A stretch of DNA of 64,000 nucleotides from Parietichytrium sp. I65-24A. Taxonomy: Eukaryota > Sar > Bigyra > Thraustochytrida > Thraustochytriidae. The notes below the pieces were generated by a model. That model was not told the origin of the DNA and did not search any database. It worked only from the letters and a program-made list of their open reading frames with translations. A program made the translations under genes and the position numbers. This document shows positions 1-9,538 of the stretch, one piece after another. Position 1 is the stretch's first letter; the number at the start of each line of letters is the position of its first letter. The stretch covers positions 248,001 through 312,000 of the forward strand of contig BLSF01000022.1 in assembly GCA_012862575.1 (NCBI GenBank). Reading direction: 5' to 3'.

Positions 1-356
1 TAGCTCTTTGGCCACGTGTGCTCGCGGTTCCATGCGCCGTTGTTATTACCGTCGCCAAGGGTGTCGTCCTTGTCCCAGGGCACATTTTTGTAGATGAGAA
101 GCACCTTGGACGAGTCGCCTTCGTAGGCGTCCACAACCTTGAGGGCATCCCACACATCAGTCGAGCTCGCAGTGTAAGGAATTCTGGTGTGTCCGTCAAT
201 GAGGTCATGCAGGACTGAGTCAAGCGCGGAGCCAGTCTTTGTGAGGTCCACGCCAGAGTAATAGGTGCTGATTTCGCATGCGGCTGCGCTCTGAGCGTTG
301 GTCTGGCTGGCGCTGGCGACGACAGCCGCTGCGGCCAACAGGCACTTGGAGTGCAT
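1..356 (-). CDS. Secreted endonuclease I family nuclease, 5' part only
   Basis: The frame opens with ATG at 356 and is still open when it leaves the window, so about 118 N-terminal residues are visible. The first ~22 residues (MHSKCLLAAAAVVASASQ...) form a clear signal peptide. Next comes a region with CEISTYYSGVD and a conserved acidic DGHTRIPYT segment. At the edge lies NREHTWPKS, the catalytic-core signature of the endonuclease I (EndA/Vibrio Dns) beta-beta-alpha-metal family, in which the histidine activates water for phosphodiester cleavage. A secreted non-specific DNase or RNase that scavenges phosphate or nucleotides is the likely role. The ATG is followed directly by the signal peptide, which supports this start. 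The C-terminal half is outside the window, so intactness cannot be judged. Confidence 0.85.
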   Translation of the reverse strand, partial: MHSKCLLAAAAVVASASQTNAQSAAACEISTYYSGVDLTKTGSALDSVLHDLIDGHTRIPYTASSTDVWDALKVVDAYEGDSSKVLLIYKNVPWDKDDTLGDGNNNGAWNREHTWPKS

Positions 357-1610
357 TTTAAAGTGCGCCTTAGATTAGAGGTGGGAATCACGTAGAGCGG
401 CAAGCTTTGAAGACTCAAAAGCCTGCGAAGAGAGATTTGGGGTTTGTCGGTTTGTTTGCCCAAGCTCTCGCCAGCTACAGCTGGTCAGCTGGTCCTTGAG
501 ACCGGTCGATAGGGTTCAGGTCGGACCACTCACTAGAGAGCTGGATGGTTTAGTTTGGTTCTGTTTGGTTGCCCGCTTGTTAAATATCTTCTCGAGGACG
601 AAGGTGTGCTCCCAATGTTGGATTGGAGAGGGGCAGTACTCGTACTGCGAGGTCGTGTTATTCAGAGTTTGCCTCAGCACAGAGTTTTCCGTCGTTAGAT
701 TCGCCAACTTGCGTGGATTCACTGCTGATTGACCAGACAAGGGCAGATCCAATTTGCGAGAGGTGGAGCTAAGAACGCAGTGGTTCTGGACTAGCAGCAC
801 TTTTCCGGCAACGATTCTGATGGTTTACTCGCCCCGTGAAAGCAGCTACCTTTCGCTTGCCTCCCGGCGTCGAGAAAGGTTTTCAACCACTGGAATTGTA
901 CAGCGTATTCCTGCTCTGCGCTCCTTCAAGCACTCGCGTGACCAGTCTTTTCAGAATCAGAAACTTCCGTTACTCGCAGCCTGTTCAACAAGCTCAGAGG
1001 TACTTGGGCACTCACAGCTCACAGCGTTTACAGCGTCCCTTTAGGTCTGTACTCTTGTCTCTCTGCTTTTGCAGTGAATCTCTGACTCGTCAATTTTGAT
1101 TCTGTCTCCTGACTCTGGCCGACGCGGAAAACACAAGCCTAAAGTCGTGAGAATCTAACCAGCCGGTGCAGCCGCCCTCGGTCATGACTCCACCGATTGC
1201 CACGATCCACTCTCAAAAATTTTCAAACGGCAAACTACGAAACAAACAAACAAAGAGGGAGGGAAGGAGGGAGGGAGGGATGGAGAGAGAGAAAAGGAAG
1301 GAAAGCTCGCACGAGCACCCCGGAAAAAGGAAATATACGGATGGATAGTCGGGCAGATAGAAGAACAAAAAATGGTCTACCAGTACCACCCTCCTCCCAC
1401 CCAGCACACTTTCCTTGTCTAGTTGTCGTATCGTTGCAACGCCGCATAGTGATCACTGCATAGGGTTGGGGGGGACTGCCAGACTGCCTCAGCGAGCGAG
1501 AGTGGCACGGAGGGGAAACCAGCTGCAAAAATGTAAAAAAAGTAAAATGGCGCCAAACTGAAAATGGCAGAGTCTCCACCTGCTTTTGAATGAAAAAGAA
1601 GAAGGCGCTC
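357..1610. other. Intergenic, no gene recognised
   Basis: This stretch lies upstream of the endonuclease gene. It holds only short open frames on both strands that resemble no family I know. A purine-rich AGGGAGGG-type tract lies around 1253-1310. Promoter elements of the endonuclease gene should lie near 357-500, but I see no clear TATA box. Confidence 0.5.
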
Positions 1611-1638
1611 CATCTCCATCTCCATCTCCATCTCCATC
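1611..1638. repeat. Hexamer microsatellite (CATCTC)n
   Basis: About five perfect copies of a 6-bp unit end in a C-rich run. The tract gives a spurious Met-Glu run on the minus strand. Confidence 0.9.
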
Positions 1639-1685
1639 CCCCTCTTGAGTGGCCCAGCCTGATGGAGGGATGAGGGGGAATGCGT

Positions 1686-1735
1686 AGTGGTGCCAGTGGT
1701 GCCAGTGGTGCCAGTGGTGCCAGTGGTGCCAGTGG
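1686..1735. repeat. 9-bp tandem repeat (TGCCAGTGG)n
   Basis: Slightly more than five perfect copies of a 9-bp unit, giving Gly-Ala-Ser or Trp-His repeats in the alternative frames. No surrounding frame looks like a real gene. Confidence 0.9.
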
Positions 1736-1853
1736 CAAGTGTGTAAATCTTTCGTATCTAATGCCCCCAATGCAGTGCGAGAGTGACACGGAGGAGAGAG
1801 ATGGGCTTGAAGCGCAGTTTTTTTGCTGTATTTCGGCGCCACTGCGGCAGGAG

Positions 1854-3509
1854 ATGGAGAAGATGTGAGCATTCTGATGACTTCAAGAGAGCCTTCGTTG
1901 TGTGAGGTGATGAGAACAAGCGACGCAGTGTAACTGACTACTGTGTGGAGCTATCTCACCTATCTCACCTGTCACACAACGTCTTTTACATGGGCTCCTC
2001 CGAGTCCCCTCTCTCCCCCCTCTCCTTCTCTCCATCTATCTTTTTTTCTTGCCCTTCCAACTATCTTTTTTTCTTGTTTTGTTTTGTTTTGAAATTTGTT
2101 TTCCTTGTAATCAGAGGTTAGACTGGATTATTACAGTCAAGTGGCGGCAGTGGATGGCAGTGGTGTGCAAAAAACCCATTCATTTGTTTGATTTGTTGCA
2201 GTCACAAATTTCTGCTCGGAGCGCCACCTTTCCCAGTTCTATGCCGTGCTTTAAATAAATCTTATGCCGGGAAAGTACTAGGGTAGAAAAGCAAAGCAAA
2301 GCAAATCACACCACACCTTGGCAAGGGAAACGAGAAAGGAGTAATGAGAAAGAAATGTGAGAAATGAGAAATGGTGTGTAAGTGCAGGTGAGAGAGGAAA
2401 CTTTGATTCGCATTGCTCACAGTGTTGCCTGGACGTTTAAAAGCAAAAGGGAGAGCGAGATGAAAAAACATTGGATAATTTGTTTCGTTCGTTAAAGTGT
2501 TGAATTATTCAATCAAATCAATGTTCATTGAAATGAATTTGACAGAAAAGTGAGCGCTCTGGAAGCGGAATGACTGACTGTCCGCGAGATGTGAAATCCA
2601 GCGCTGTGAAATGTCGCCCCGATCGCTGCAGCCTGGCAGTAGCATCTCCGTGCGCAAAAGGAGGTTTCCCGATGGGACGCGACGACTTTCAGCTCGGCGG
2701 GTTGGCACGCTTTTGTGCTGCTGCTGCGGAGGGACACGGGCTCCCGGAGGGAGGTATGGAATGCTTGCAATGCTTGGCGCCCAAAAGTAAGCTCAGAGTC
2801 ACCAGAGTATCGAGAGCATTATCGAGGTGTCGAAAAATGTAGATGAAGGCTATGGAGCCAAGGAGCGAGGAGGTAAAGGAGGTAAAGGAGGTGATGAGAC
2901 CCTGAGGACCCTGAGACCTTTGAAAGAGGTGAGTGAAACTTTGCCTGAGACTGTGAGGGGGCATGGGCGGGCAGTAGTCAAATTCACCAGCAGTGTGCCA
3001 GTGGGACGCCCCGGCTTTCCTCCACGTGCCGCGAGAGAAACCCTGAACGGGGAAGGACCGTGTAAAGGGCAAGTGCGGATTTCGACCTCCCTTAGATTGA
3101 GTCCAGCGCTCCTGCATGCTCCTGCCAACTATTTTCCAAATGCAATCCTCTAGTTCCTCTGTTTCAGCCGCTCCAGGTCAGTTGCCATCATTGACAACGC
3201 AGAACTAGGTACTCATTACCCCGTACAGTATGCACTGCACAACGCACAACGCACACCGCACACCACACACCACACCTAACTCTGCTGTGTCTGCTGACAG
3301 CGTTTAGGTAAATACTTGGATCGACGTGATTGGGCAAACCCTGGTTTTCAGCTCTCGCTCCTCGATTTCGTCTAGTCTTGAATTTCAACTTACAAGTAGG
3401 TGCCAGAGCACAGTGTTTTTGTAAGTTGCCAAGACGGCGACGGCGACGAAGAAGAATAATTTATCGAAATGAAAGGAGAAGGAGAAGGAGAAGGAGAAGG
3501 AGAAGAAGA
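1854..3509 (+). repeat. 1.66 kb direct duplication, copy 1
   Basis: From ATGGAGAAGATGTGAGC at 1854 to a GAAGGA microsatellite at 3509, the sequence is nearly identical to 3511-5180. Differences seen by eye are a 9-bp unit (TCACCTATC-type) and a 5-bp insertion extra in copy 2, GAC-triplet and GGAGAA repeat-length changes, and a handful of single-base changes. No open frame inside resembles a known protein. Both copies carry the same small frames, so their conservation says nothing about coding. Confidence 0.9.
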
Positions 3510-3510
3510 N
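3510..3510. other. Ambiguous base N at the duplication junction
   Basis: A single N sits between the GGAGAA microsatellite that ends copy 1 and the first base of copy 2. It is the only non-ACGT base I saw, and it falls exactly at the joint, which suggests a collapsed gap or an unresolved contig overlap. Confidence 0.95.
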
Positions 3511-5180
3511 ATGGAGAAGATGTGAGCATTCTGATGACTTCAAGAGAGCCTTCGTTGTGTGAGGTGATGAGAACAAGCGACGCAGTGTTACTGACTACTG
3601 TGTGGAGCTATCTCACCTATCTCACCTATCTCACCTGTCACACAACGTCTTTTACATGGGCTCCTCCGAGTCCCCTCTCTCCCCCCTCTCCTTCTCTCCA
3701 TCTATCTTTTTTTCTTGCCCTTCCAACTATCTTTTTTTCTTGTTTTGTTTTGCTTTGAAATTTGTTTTTCTTGTAATCAGAGGTTAGACTGGATTATTAC
3801 AGTCAAGTGGCGGCAGTGGATGGCAGTGGTGTGCAAAAAACCCATTCATTTGTTTGATTTGTTGCAGTCACAAATTTCTGCTCGGAGCGCCACCTTTCCC
3901 AGTTCTATGCCGTGCTTTAAATAAATCTTATGCCGGGAAAGTACTAGGGTAGAAAAGCAAAGCAAAGCAAATCACACCACACCTTGGCAATGGAAACGAG
4001 AAAGGAGTAATGAGAAAGAAATGTGAGAAATGAGAAATGGTGTGTAAGTGCAGGTGAGAGAGGAAACCTTGATTCGCATTGCTCACAGTGTTGCCTGGAC
4101 GTTTAAAAGCAAAAGGGAGAGCGAGATGAAAAAACATTGGATAATTTGTTTCGTTCGTGTGTTAAAAGTGTTGAATTATTCAATCAAATCAATGTTCATT
4201 GAAATGAATTTGACAGAAAAGTGAGCGCTCTGGAAGCGGAATGACTGACTGTCCGCGAGATGTGAAATCCAGCGCTGTGAAATGTCGCCCCGATCGCTGC
4301 AGCCTGGCAGTAGCATCTCCGTGCGCAAAAGGAGGTTTCCCGATGGGACGCGACGACTTTCAGCTCGGCGGGTTGGCACGCTTTTGTGCTGCTGCTGCGG
4401 AGGGACACGGGCTCCCGGAGGGAGGTATGGAATGCTTGCAATGCTTGGCGCCCAAAAGTAAGCTCAGAGTCACCAGAGTATCGAGAGCATTATCGAGGTG
4501 TCGAAAAATGTAGATGAAGGCTATGGAGCCAAGGAGCGAGGAGGTAAAGGAGGTAAAGGAGGTGATGAGACCCTGAGGACCCTGAGACCTTTGAAAGAGG
4601 TGAGTGAAACTTTGCCTGAGACTGTGAGGGGGCATGGGCGGGCAGTAGTCAAATTCACCAGCAGTGTGCCAGTGGGACGCCCCGGCTTTCCTCCACGTGC
4701 CGCGAGAGAAACCCTGAACGGGGAAGGACCGTGTAAAGGGCAAGTGCGGATTTCGACCTCCCTTAGATTGAGTCCAGCGCTCCTGCATGCTCCTGCCAAC
4801 TATTTTCCAAATGCAATCCTCTAGTTCCTCTGTTTCAGCCGCTCCAGGTCAGTTGCCATCATTGACAACGCAGAACTAGGTACTCATTACCCCGTACAGT
4901 ATGCACTGCACAACGCACAACGCACACCGCACACCACACACCACACCTAACTCTGCTGTGTCTGCTGACAGCGTTTAGGTAAATACTTGGATCGACGTGA
5001 TTGGGCAAACCCTGGTTTTCAGCTCTCGCTCCTCGATTTCGTCTAGTCTTGAATTTCAACTTACAAGTAGGTGCCAGAGCACGGTGTTTTTGTAAGTTGC
5101 CAAGACGGCGACGGCGACGGCGACGGCGACGAAGAAGAATAATTTATCGATATGAAAGGAGAAGGAGAAGGAGAAGAAGA
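3511..5180 (+). repeat. 1.66 kb direct duplication, copy 2
   Basis: Second copy of 1854-3509, with an offset of 1657 bp at its start and 1671 bp at its end. It ends in the same GAC-triplet and GGAGAA microsatellites at 5105-5180, then runs into unique sequence (TTAAGACCCTCC). Confidence 0.9.
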
Positions 5181-7212
5181 TTAAGACCCTCCACCTCTCT
5201 CAAAGTCCTGGATCTATTCCATGGCACAAAAGCACTCGAGAGAGACACAAGCAAGCGTCTTCCAAATTTAGCAATCCAAATACCACCTGAGATGGGATAA
5301 GGTTTATATAGACATCTGTCTACCAATTTCATCCCTTTACGGTAGTACTTGAGTAACTGTAAGGTACTCGAAGCTAGTAGTTCATGCGTGCATTTTGTAA
5401 GAGGTGATCTCCTACCACCAAACCAAAAGTCGTGACACAGTCGTGACGTCAGCGCTTCCAACTTCACCATGTTATAAAAAGGAAAGTCTATTGCTGACTT
5501 ACTGATTACTTTAATCGCAGCACTCGCCGTGATCACTGTTACTGTACCTTCACACACACTAGTGTCGCTGCGCATCGATCGATCTATCCTTCCCCGTGCT
5601 TACGTCATGGTCTACAGCAGGACCGTGCGCTTGCGCCATCTCCTTCCTTCTCCTTCCAAAGGGGCGTCTATTACCTCAAGTCTATTGCGATCGTTAAGGG
5701 ATGTGCTATCCAGTTGGTAGGTAGCTGGGTTCTCGGCAGGAAAGTGAAGGTACGCTCATCGTTATTAAATCGAGTTGAGTTATGCGTATTCTGGTTTATG
5801 TGCGGGCGATAACGCAAGGCAATTGCGTGACGATTGTGAAACAGGTTGCACCGGTGCAAGAAATGTTCACAGACTGCAATGGTAGCAGCACTTTTCGTCA
5901 TGATTTGGGCTGGCACTCGGCACTCGGCCCTTCTCGCTACCCGAGGCAGTCCTGCCAAAGGCTTCTTTACGATTCGTTGAAGAACTCGGAATAAACGAGC
6001 AGTTCTGCGGAACTTGCATCCCCATTCCTAAAACGAAGATTTCTCTGTTCCTTCGGCTTGCTCTAACTCTTCGAATGTTTAGTGTTTTTGAAGTTTTTTG
6101 AGCTTTGATGCAAAGAGACCGAGGGAGACCAGCGGCGGTACGTGACTGCAAATTACTGTACTCTAGTACCGGTACGGAGAACAGAATTCAGAACTGTACT
6201 CAGTACCTATGCATAAGTGCGTTTGCGACGAACAAAAAAAAGACGGCTCAGCTGGTCAAGCCACGCGCCCAGTGGAACTGACAAATCTCGTTGGGGTTCT
6301 ACCGGTTCTACTCTTACGATCGTCATACGGACACATCTATTCTCGGAACCAAATTCTCTCAGCTAACACTGCCAACACAGCCAACCACGGATGGGTTGAA
6401 GCTTTGCGAGGCATTCACGAAAGAAAAGAAAAAAGTTTCTTGGGGGTTACCCGTTTACAAAAATGTTCGCTTGTGAGTGTTATCTTTCTTGTTTCAACGC
6501 CCTATTCATTCTCCAACGCCGTCGCATCGCGAGTGCTGTAAAAATCATCACCATCGACGACCTCCGCAACTGCCCGTTCGATGTCCCCTGCCACTTGCTC
6601 GACGGCCTCCTCAATCTCCTCATCCGTTGCAGTGACATCTTCCTCCCTGAGTTTTCCTTTAGTACCCAACATTAAAGTGGAATTCATCACGTGGAATTCA
6701 TTTCAATTTTATAAAAGGCCATCGCCTATACCACCATCACCAGGGTTGGTTAGGGTTCTGGTAAAAGTCACCGCTTCTGAAATAAGACGAATAAAGGAAT
6801 CTACGCGAATAAAGAAGGCTTCTCTTTTGTTTCATATTTACAGCTACTGTTTATATTTGTTAGATACACTTCGTATCGTCCACATCAATGCGGAACGCTT
6901 TTAACGAACCACTCAGCATTTACGTCACAACTTAATAACCCTTACACAATAGTCGAAATAGCCAGCTCTAGCTAGCTACTATAATATGTATTTAGATAGT
7001 AATACCATTACCGCCTAACATCGCCTTACTGGCGAGTCACAAGAGAGGCCAAAAGGGACAACCCGTCTCAAAAGGGAATAGTATCGTTTGCTAGCCTGAA
7101 TTTGAAGAGTCCTCGAGTAGCTCACAGCACTGCGGTCAAAGAAAGTCGTCTCTTTTCGAAGAGTAAAAGCTCATGTTATACAGGAGTGAGATTGAGAATT
7201 GAGAAGAAGAAA
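5181..7212. other. Intergenic, no gene recognised
   Basis: About 2 kb of moderately AT-rich sequence without a recognisable gene. A 143-residue minus-strand frame (5144-5575) begins inside the duplication's microsatellite and looks like chance. A 61-residue acidic frame on the minus strand (ATG at 6687, stop at 6502) has helical, Glu-rich composition, but it resembles no family I know and could be a terminal exon or chance. Confidence 0.45.
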
Positions 7213-7223
7213 GAGATACATAG

Positions 7224-7254
<31 letters not shown>

Positions 7255-7258
7255 AAGA
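7213..7258. repeat. (GATA)n/(GA)n microsatellite upstream of the methyltransferase fusion gene
   Basis: About seven GATA units followed by a GA run, ending about 85 bp before the ATG at 7343. Confidence 0.9.
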
Positions 7259-7342
7259 CAGACAAGTTGCGGCGCTCGTGTCATTTCAGATTGAAATATA
7301 GAAATATAGTGCGGCCATAGTAGGAGACGGATTGCCGAGAAG

Positions 7343-8752
7343 ATGGACGTTGTACGCGAATGCCTGGCTGTGCAGACGCTGGATCAAGCCGCGATTGCCA
7401 CGGTGTTTGGAGAGCAGGAAGGGCCGGAGAAGGAGCTTCTGTATGGAGATACGCCTTTGGAAAGCGCAGAGCAGATTCTGAAAGCCGTGCAGGAGAGCGC
7501 TCCAGCAGAGTTGGACCTGCAAGGCGCGGCGAATGGCTCCAAAGTCTTTGTAGATATTGGTAGCGGAAGAGGCCACGTCTGCTTTGCGATGGGCGCGTTG
7601 GGCGCATGGAAGAAATGCGTGGGCGTGGAGCTTCAAGAGGCGCACACGAAGGAGGCCAATGCGGCGCTGGAAAAGCTACGAGAGATGGAGTCGCAGGGCA
7701 AGTCGCTTCCGACGCCAGCGGACGCATTTCAGTTCGAGAGTGGCGATGCACTCGAACTCGAATCAGTTGCCATTGCACTCGCAGAAGCGGATTTGGTGTA
7801 TTGTTTTGATCTAGCTTTTCCGCGCCCGTTGCGCAAACAATTTGCCAGCCTGTTTGCAAAGCACATGAAGCACGACGCACTGCTCGTTGTAATGCACATG
7901 GAGCCAGTCCCATCCACTGCGTTCGTGCAGCTCGGGGCTATGTTTAGTGTCCAAATGGAGTGGGGCGCTGCTCCAGCCAGATTGTATCGCAAAGCGGACG
8001 GCGCGTTTGAAGAGTGGGCCAAGAGACATGGCAGCCAACTTGAGGCAGCAAAATTGCCCCAGAGCCTTTGGAAGAGCGCATTCCAAAAGATAATTGAGCA
8101 AGACTTTGAGGTCGGCAATTACTTTCAGTTTGCACGAATCGAGGAAGGGAGTAACAATCTCGTGGTAGTTGCCGGGGAGGACATGGCCGAAGAGAGTAAC
8201 GTTTTCGTCGTGGATCATTGCCTTTCCTTTGCCAGCCTGCAAGACGCTGATTTGGCTTTGAAATCCGTCCCAGGTCTAGCAGAGCGGCTGGAAGCCATGT
8301 GCCCTTCGTCGCCGACTGCAGACGAACAAACTGGAACAGATCAGAGTGCCCAGTCGCTTATTAGCGCTCTCAAGCCTCTTCTTGGCAGCTACACCCTTGT
8401 CACAGACCCAAGCAAACCTGATTCCAAGTCGACCATCTACTATCTCCTGGACGAACTTGGCACAAATCTTCGCCGCAAGAGAACCGGAGCAATTGCTGAT
8501 TACCAATCTGGAGAGGCCAACATGCGCGTTTACCCTCTGTACTCTCTCGATTTCAATATGGCCTTCAATTTGGCTTGGCCAATTCGTTCCGTCTCCGCTG
8601 GGGAGGTACTTTTCGCTGACCACGAACAAAAATGGGACGAGCAAGGCGTGGACTCAAGCGTCCCTGCGGAAAGCTCCGACGCCACTATGCTACCGGAGAT
8701 GAAGGAGTTTGCCGCTCAGACTGCACTAGACAAAATGCTTCGCGAAGGGTGA
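7343..8752 (+). CDS. DOT1-like methyltransferase fused to the N-terminal half of TTLL12
   Basis: A 469-residue single-exon protein. Residues ~30-190 form a class I SAM-dependent methyltransferase of the DOT1-like type: FVDIGSGRG at 69-77 is the SAM-binding motif I, GVELQEAH the acidic motif II, and DLVYCFDLAFP the motif IV region. Residues ~222-430 match my memory of the region of TTLL12 that precedes its tubulin-tyrosine-ligase domain: EEWAKRHGSQLEAAKLPQSLW, then FVVDHCLSF, VPGLAERLEAMC, YYLLDELGTNL and FNLAWPIRSVSAGE, in the same order and spacing. In TTLL12 this part includes a SET-like fold. No TTL ligase domain follows before the stop. The protein is likely soluble and may methylate protein lysine, but its substrate is unknown. 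Domain homology is well supported; function is inference. Confidence 0.8.
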   Translation: MDVVRECLAVQTLDQAAIATVFGEQEGPEKELLYGDTPLESAEQILKAVQESAPAELDLQGAANGSKVFVDIGSGRGHVCFAMGALGAWKKCVGVELQEAHTKEANAALEKLREMESQGKSLPTPADAFQFESGDALELESVAIALAEADLVYCFDLAFPRPLRKQFASLFAKHMKHDALLVVMHMEPVPSTAFVQLGAMFSVQMEWGAAPARLYRKADGAFEEWAKRHGSQLEAAKLPQSLWKSAFQKIIEQDFEVGNYFQFARIEEGSNNLVVVAGEDMAEESNVFVVDHCLSFASLQDADLALKSVPGLAERLEAMCPSSPTADEQTGTDQSAQSLISALKPLLGSYTLVTDPSKPDSKSTIYYLLDELGTNLRRKRTGAIADYQSGEANMRVYPLYSLDFNMAFNLAWPIRSVSAGEVLFADHEQKWDEQGVDSSVPAESSDATMLPEMKEFAAQTALDKMLREG

Positions 8753-9538
8753 GGGAAGGCGACTAATTTGGCCAGTTGCCTGGCGAATGGCAATTGGTCG
8801 TTCTCGAACTTGATAATTTAACCATATACTTCGTCTTGACGGACTCCGGAATTATTAGAGCAAGCTCTTTCTTTCTACCTCCCACAACCATTTGGTCTTT
8901 CTGATTGTCATAGCGATTCGAACTCGCCATATTCTTTCCCTGGAGTTGAAGCAAGCAGCAACAGCGATCGAGTGGTTCCACGAGATGCGGGGAGTCCATA
9001 ATCGTCGATTTTGCGGATCCCAGCGGATGGGCAGCTAGGATGTGCGCACGAGCCTGAAATTCGCTAAAATTCTTCTTTCCGTGCTTGCTCACAGTCAGTC
9101 TCCAACGCGCGGATATTCAAAAGCAGGAGCTGCACTACCATGACCAAGGTGGTTTCTCGAAGAGGCAATGGGAGCGGGCCAGGCACACTCGCTCCTTGGA
9201 GTTATACTTGGTGACAGCACAGGCTAACTCTTAAGGGAGCAGAACATCTCAAGACAGTAACACTATTCCGCGCACTTGACTGCGGCAGAGACCAAACCGA
9301 ATTTTGTGCAACTTTCTCTCCCTGAAATGAAAAACTAAAAATTGGTTAACCATCGTCCATTGCAAATCCCCTCTCATGTGAAGTTTAAAAGTATCGGTAC
9401 TCAGAGTCAGTATTAATTCATCGCGAAGGCGTGCGCAGCGCTCACTGCGTGTTGAAGCGTTAAGAAAAAGGGAAACACACAGCGAGCAGCTGAAAAGGGT
9501 TTGGCCATCGGCGCGTGGTGGCAATTCTTCAGCCCTCG
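8753..9538. other. Convergent intergenic region
   Basis: About 790 bp between two tail-to-tail genes. It holds a 109-residue minus-strand frame (8763-9092) with no recognisable features. I find no sign of the missing TTL domain here in any frame. Confidence 0.5.

Noticed and set aside
2689-3117. 142-residue minus-strand frame also present at 4360-4788
   Set aside because: Its conservation between copies is explained by the duplication itself; no domain or independent coding evidence.
5144-5575. 143-residue minus-strand frame
   Set aside because: It starts within duplicated microsatellite sequence and its end is a leucine run from the same repeat.
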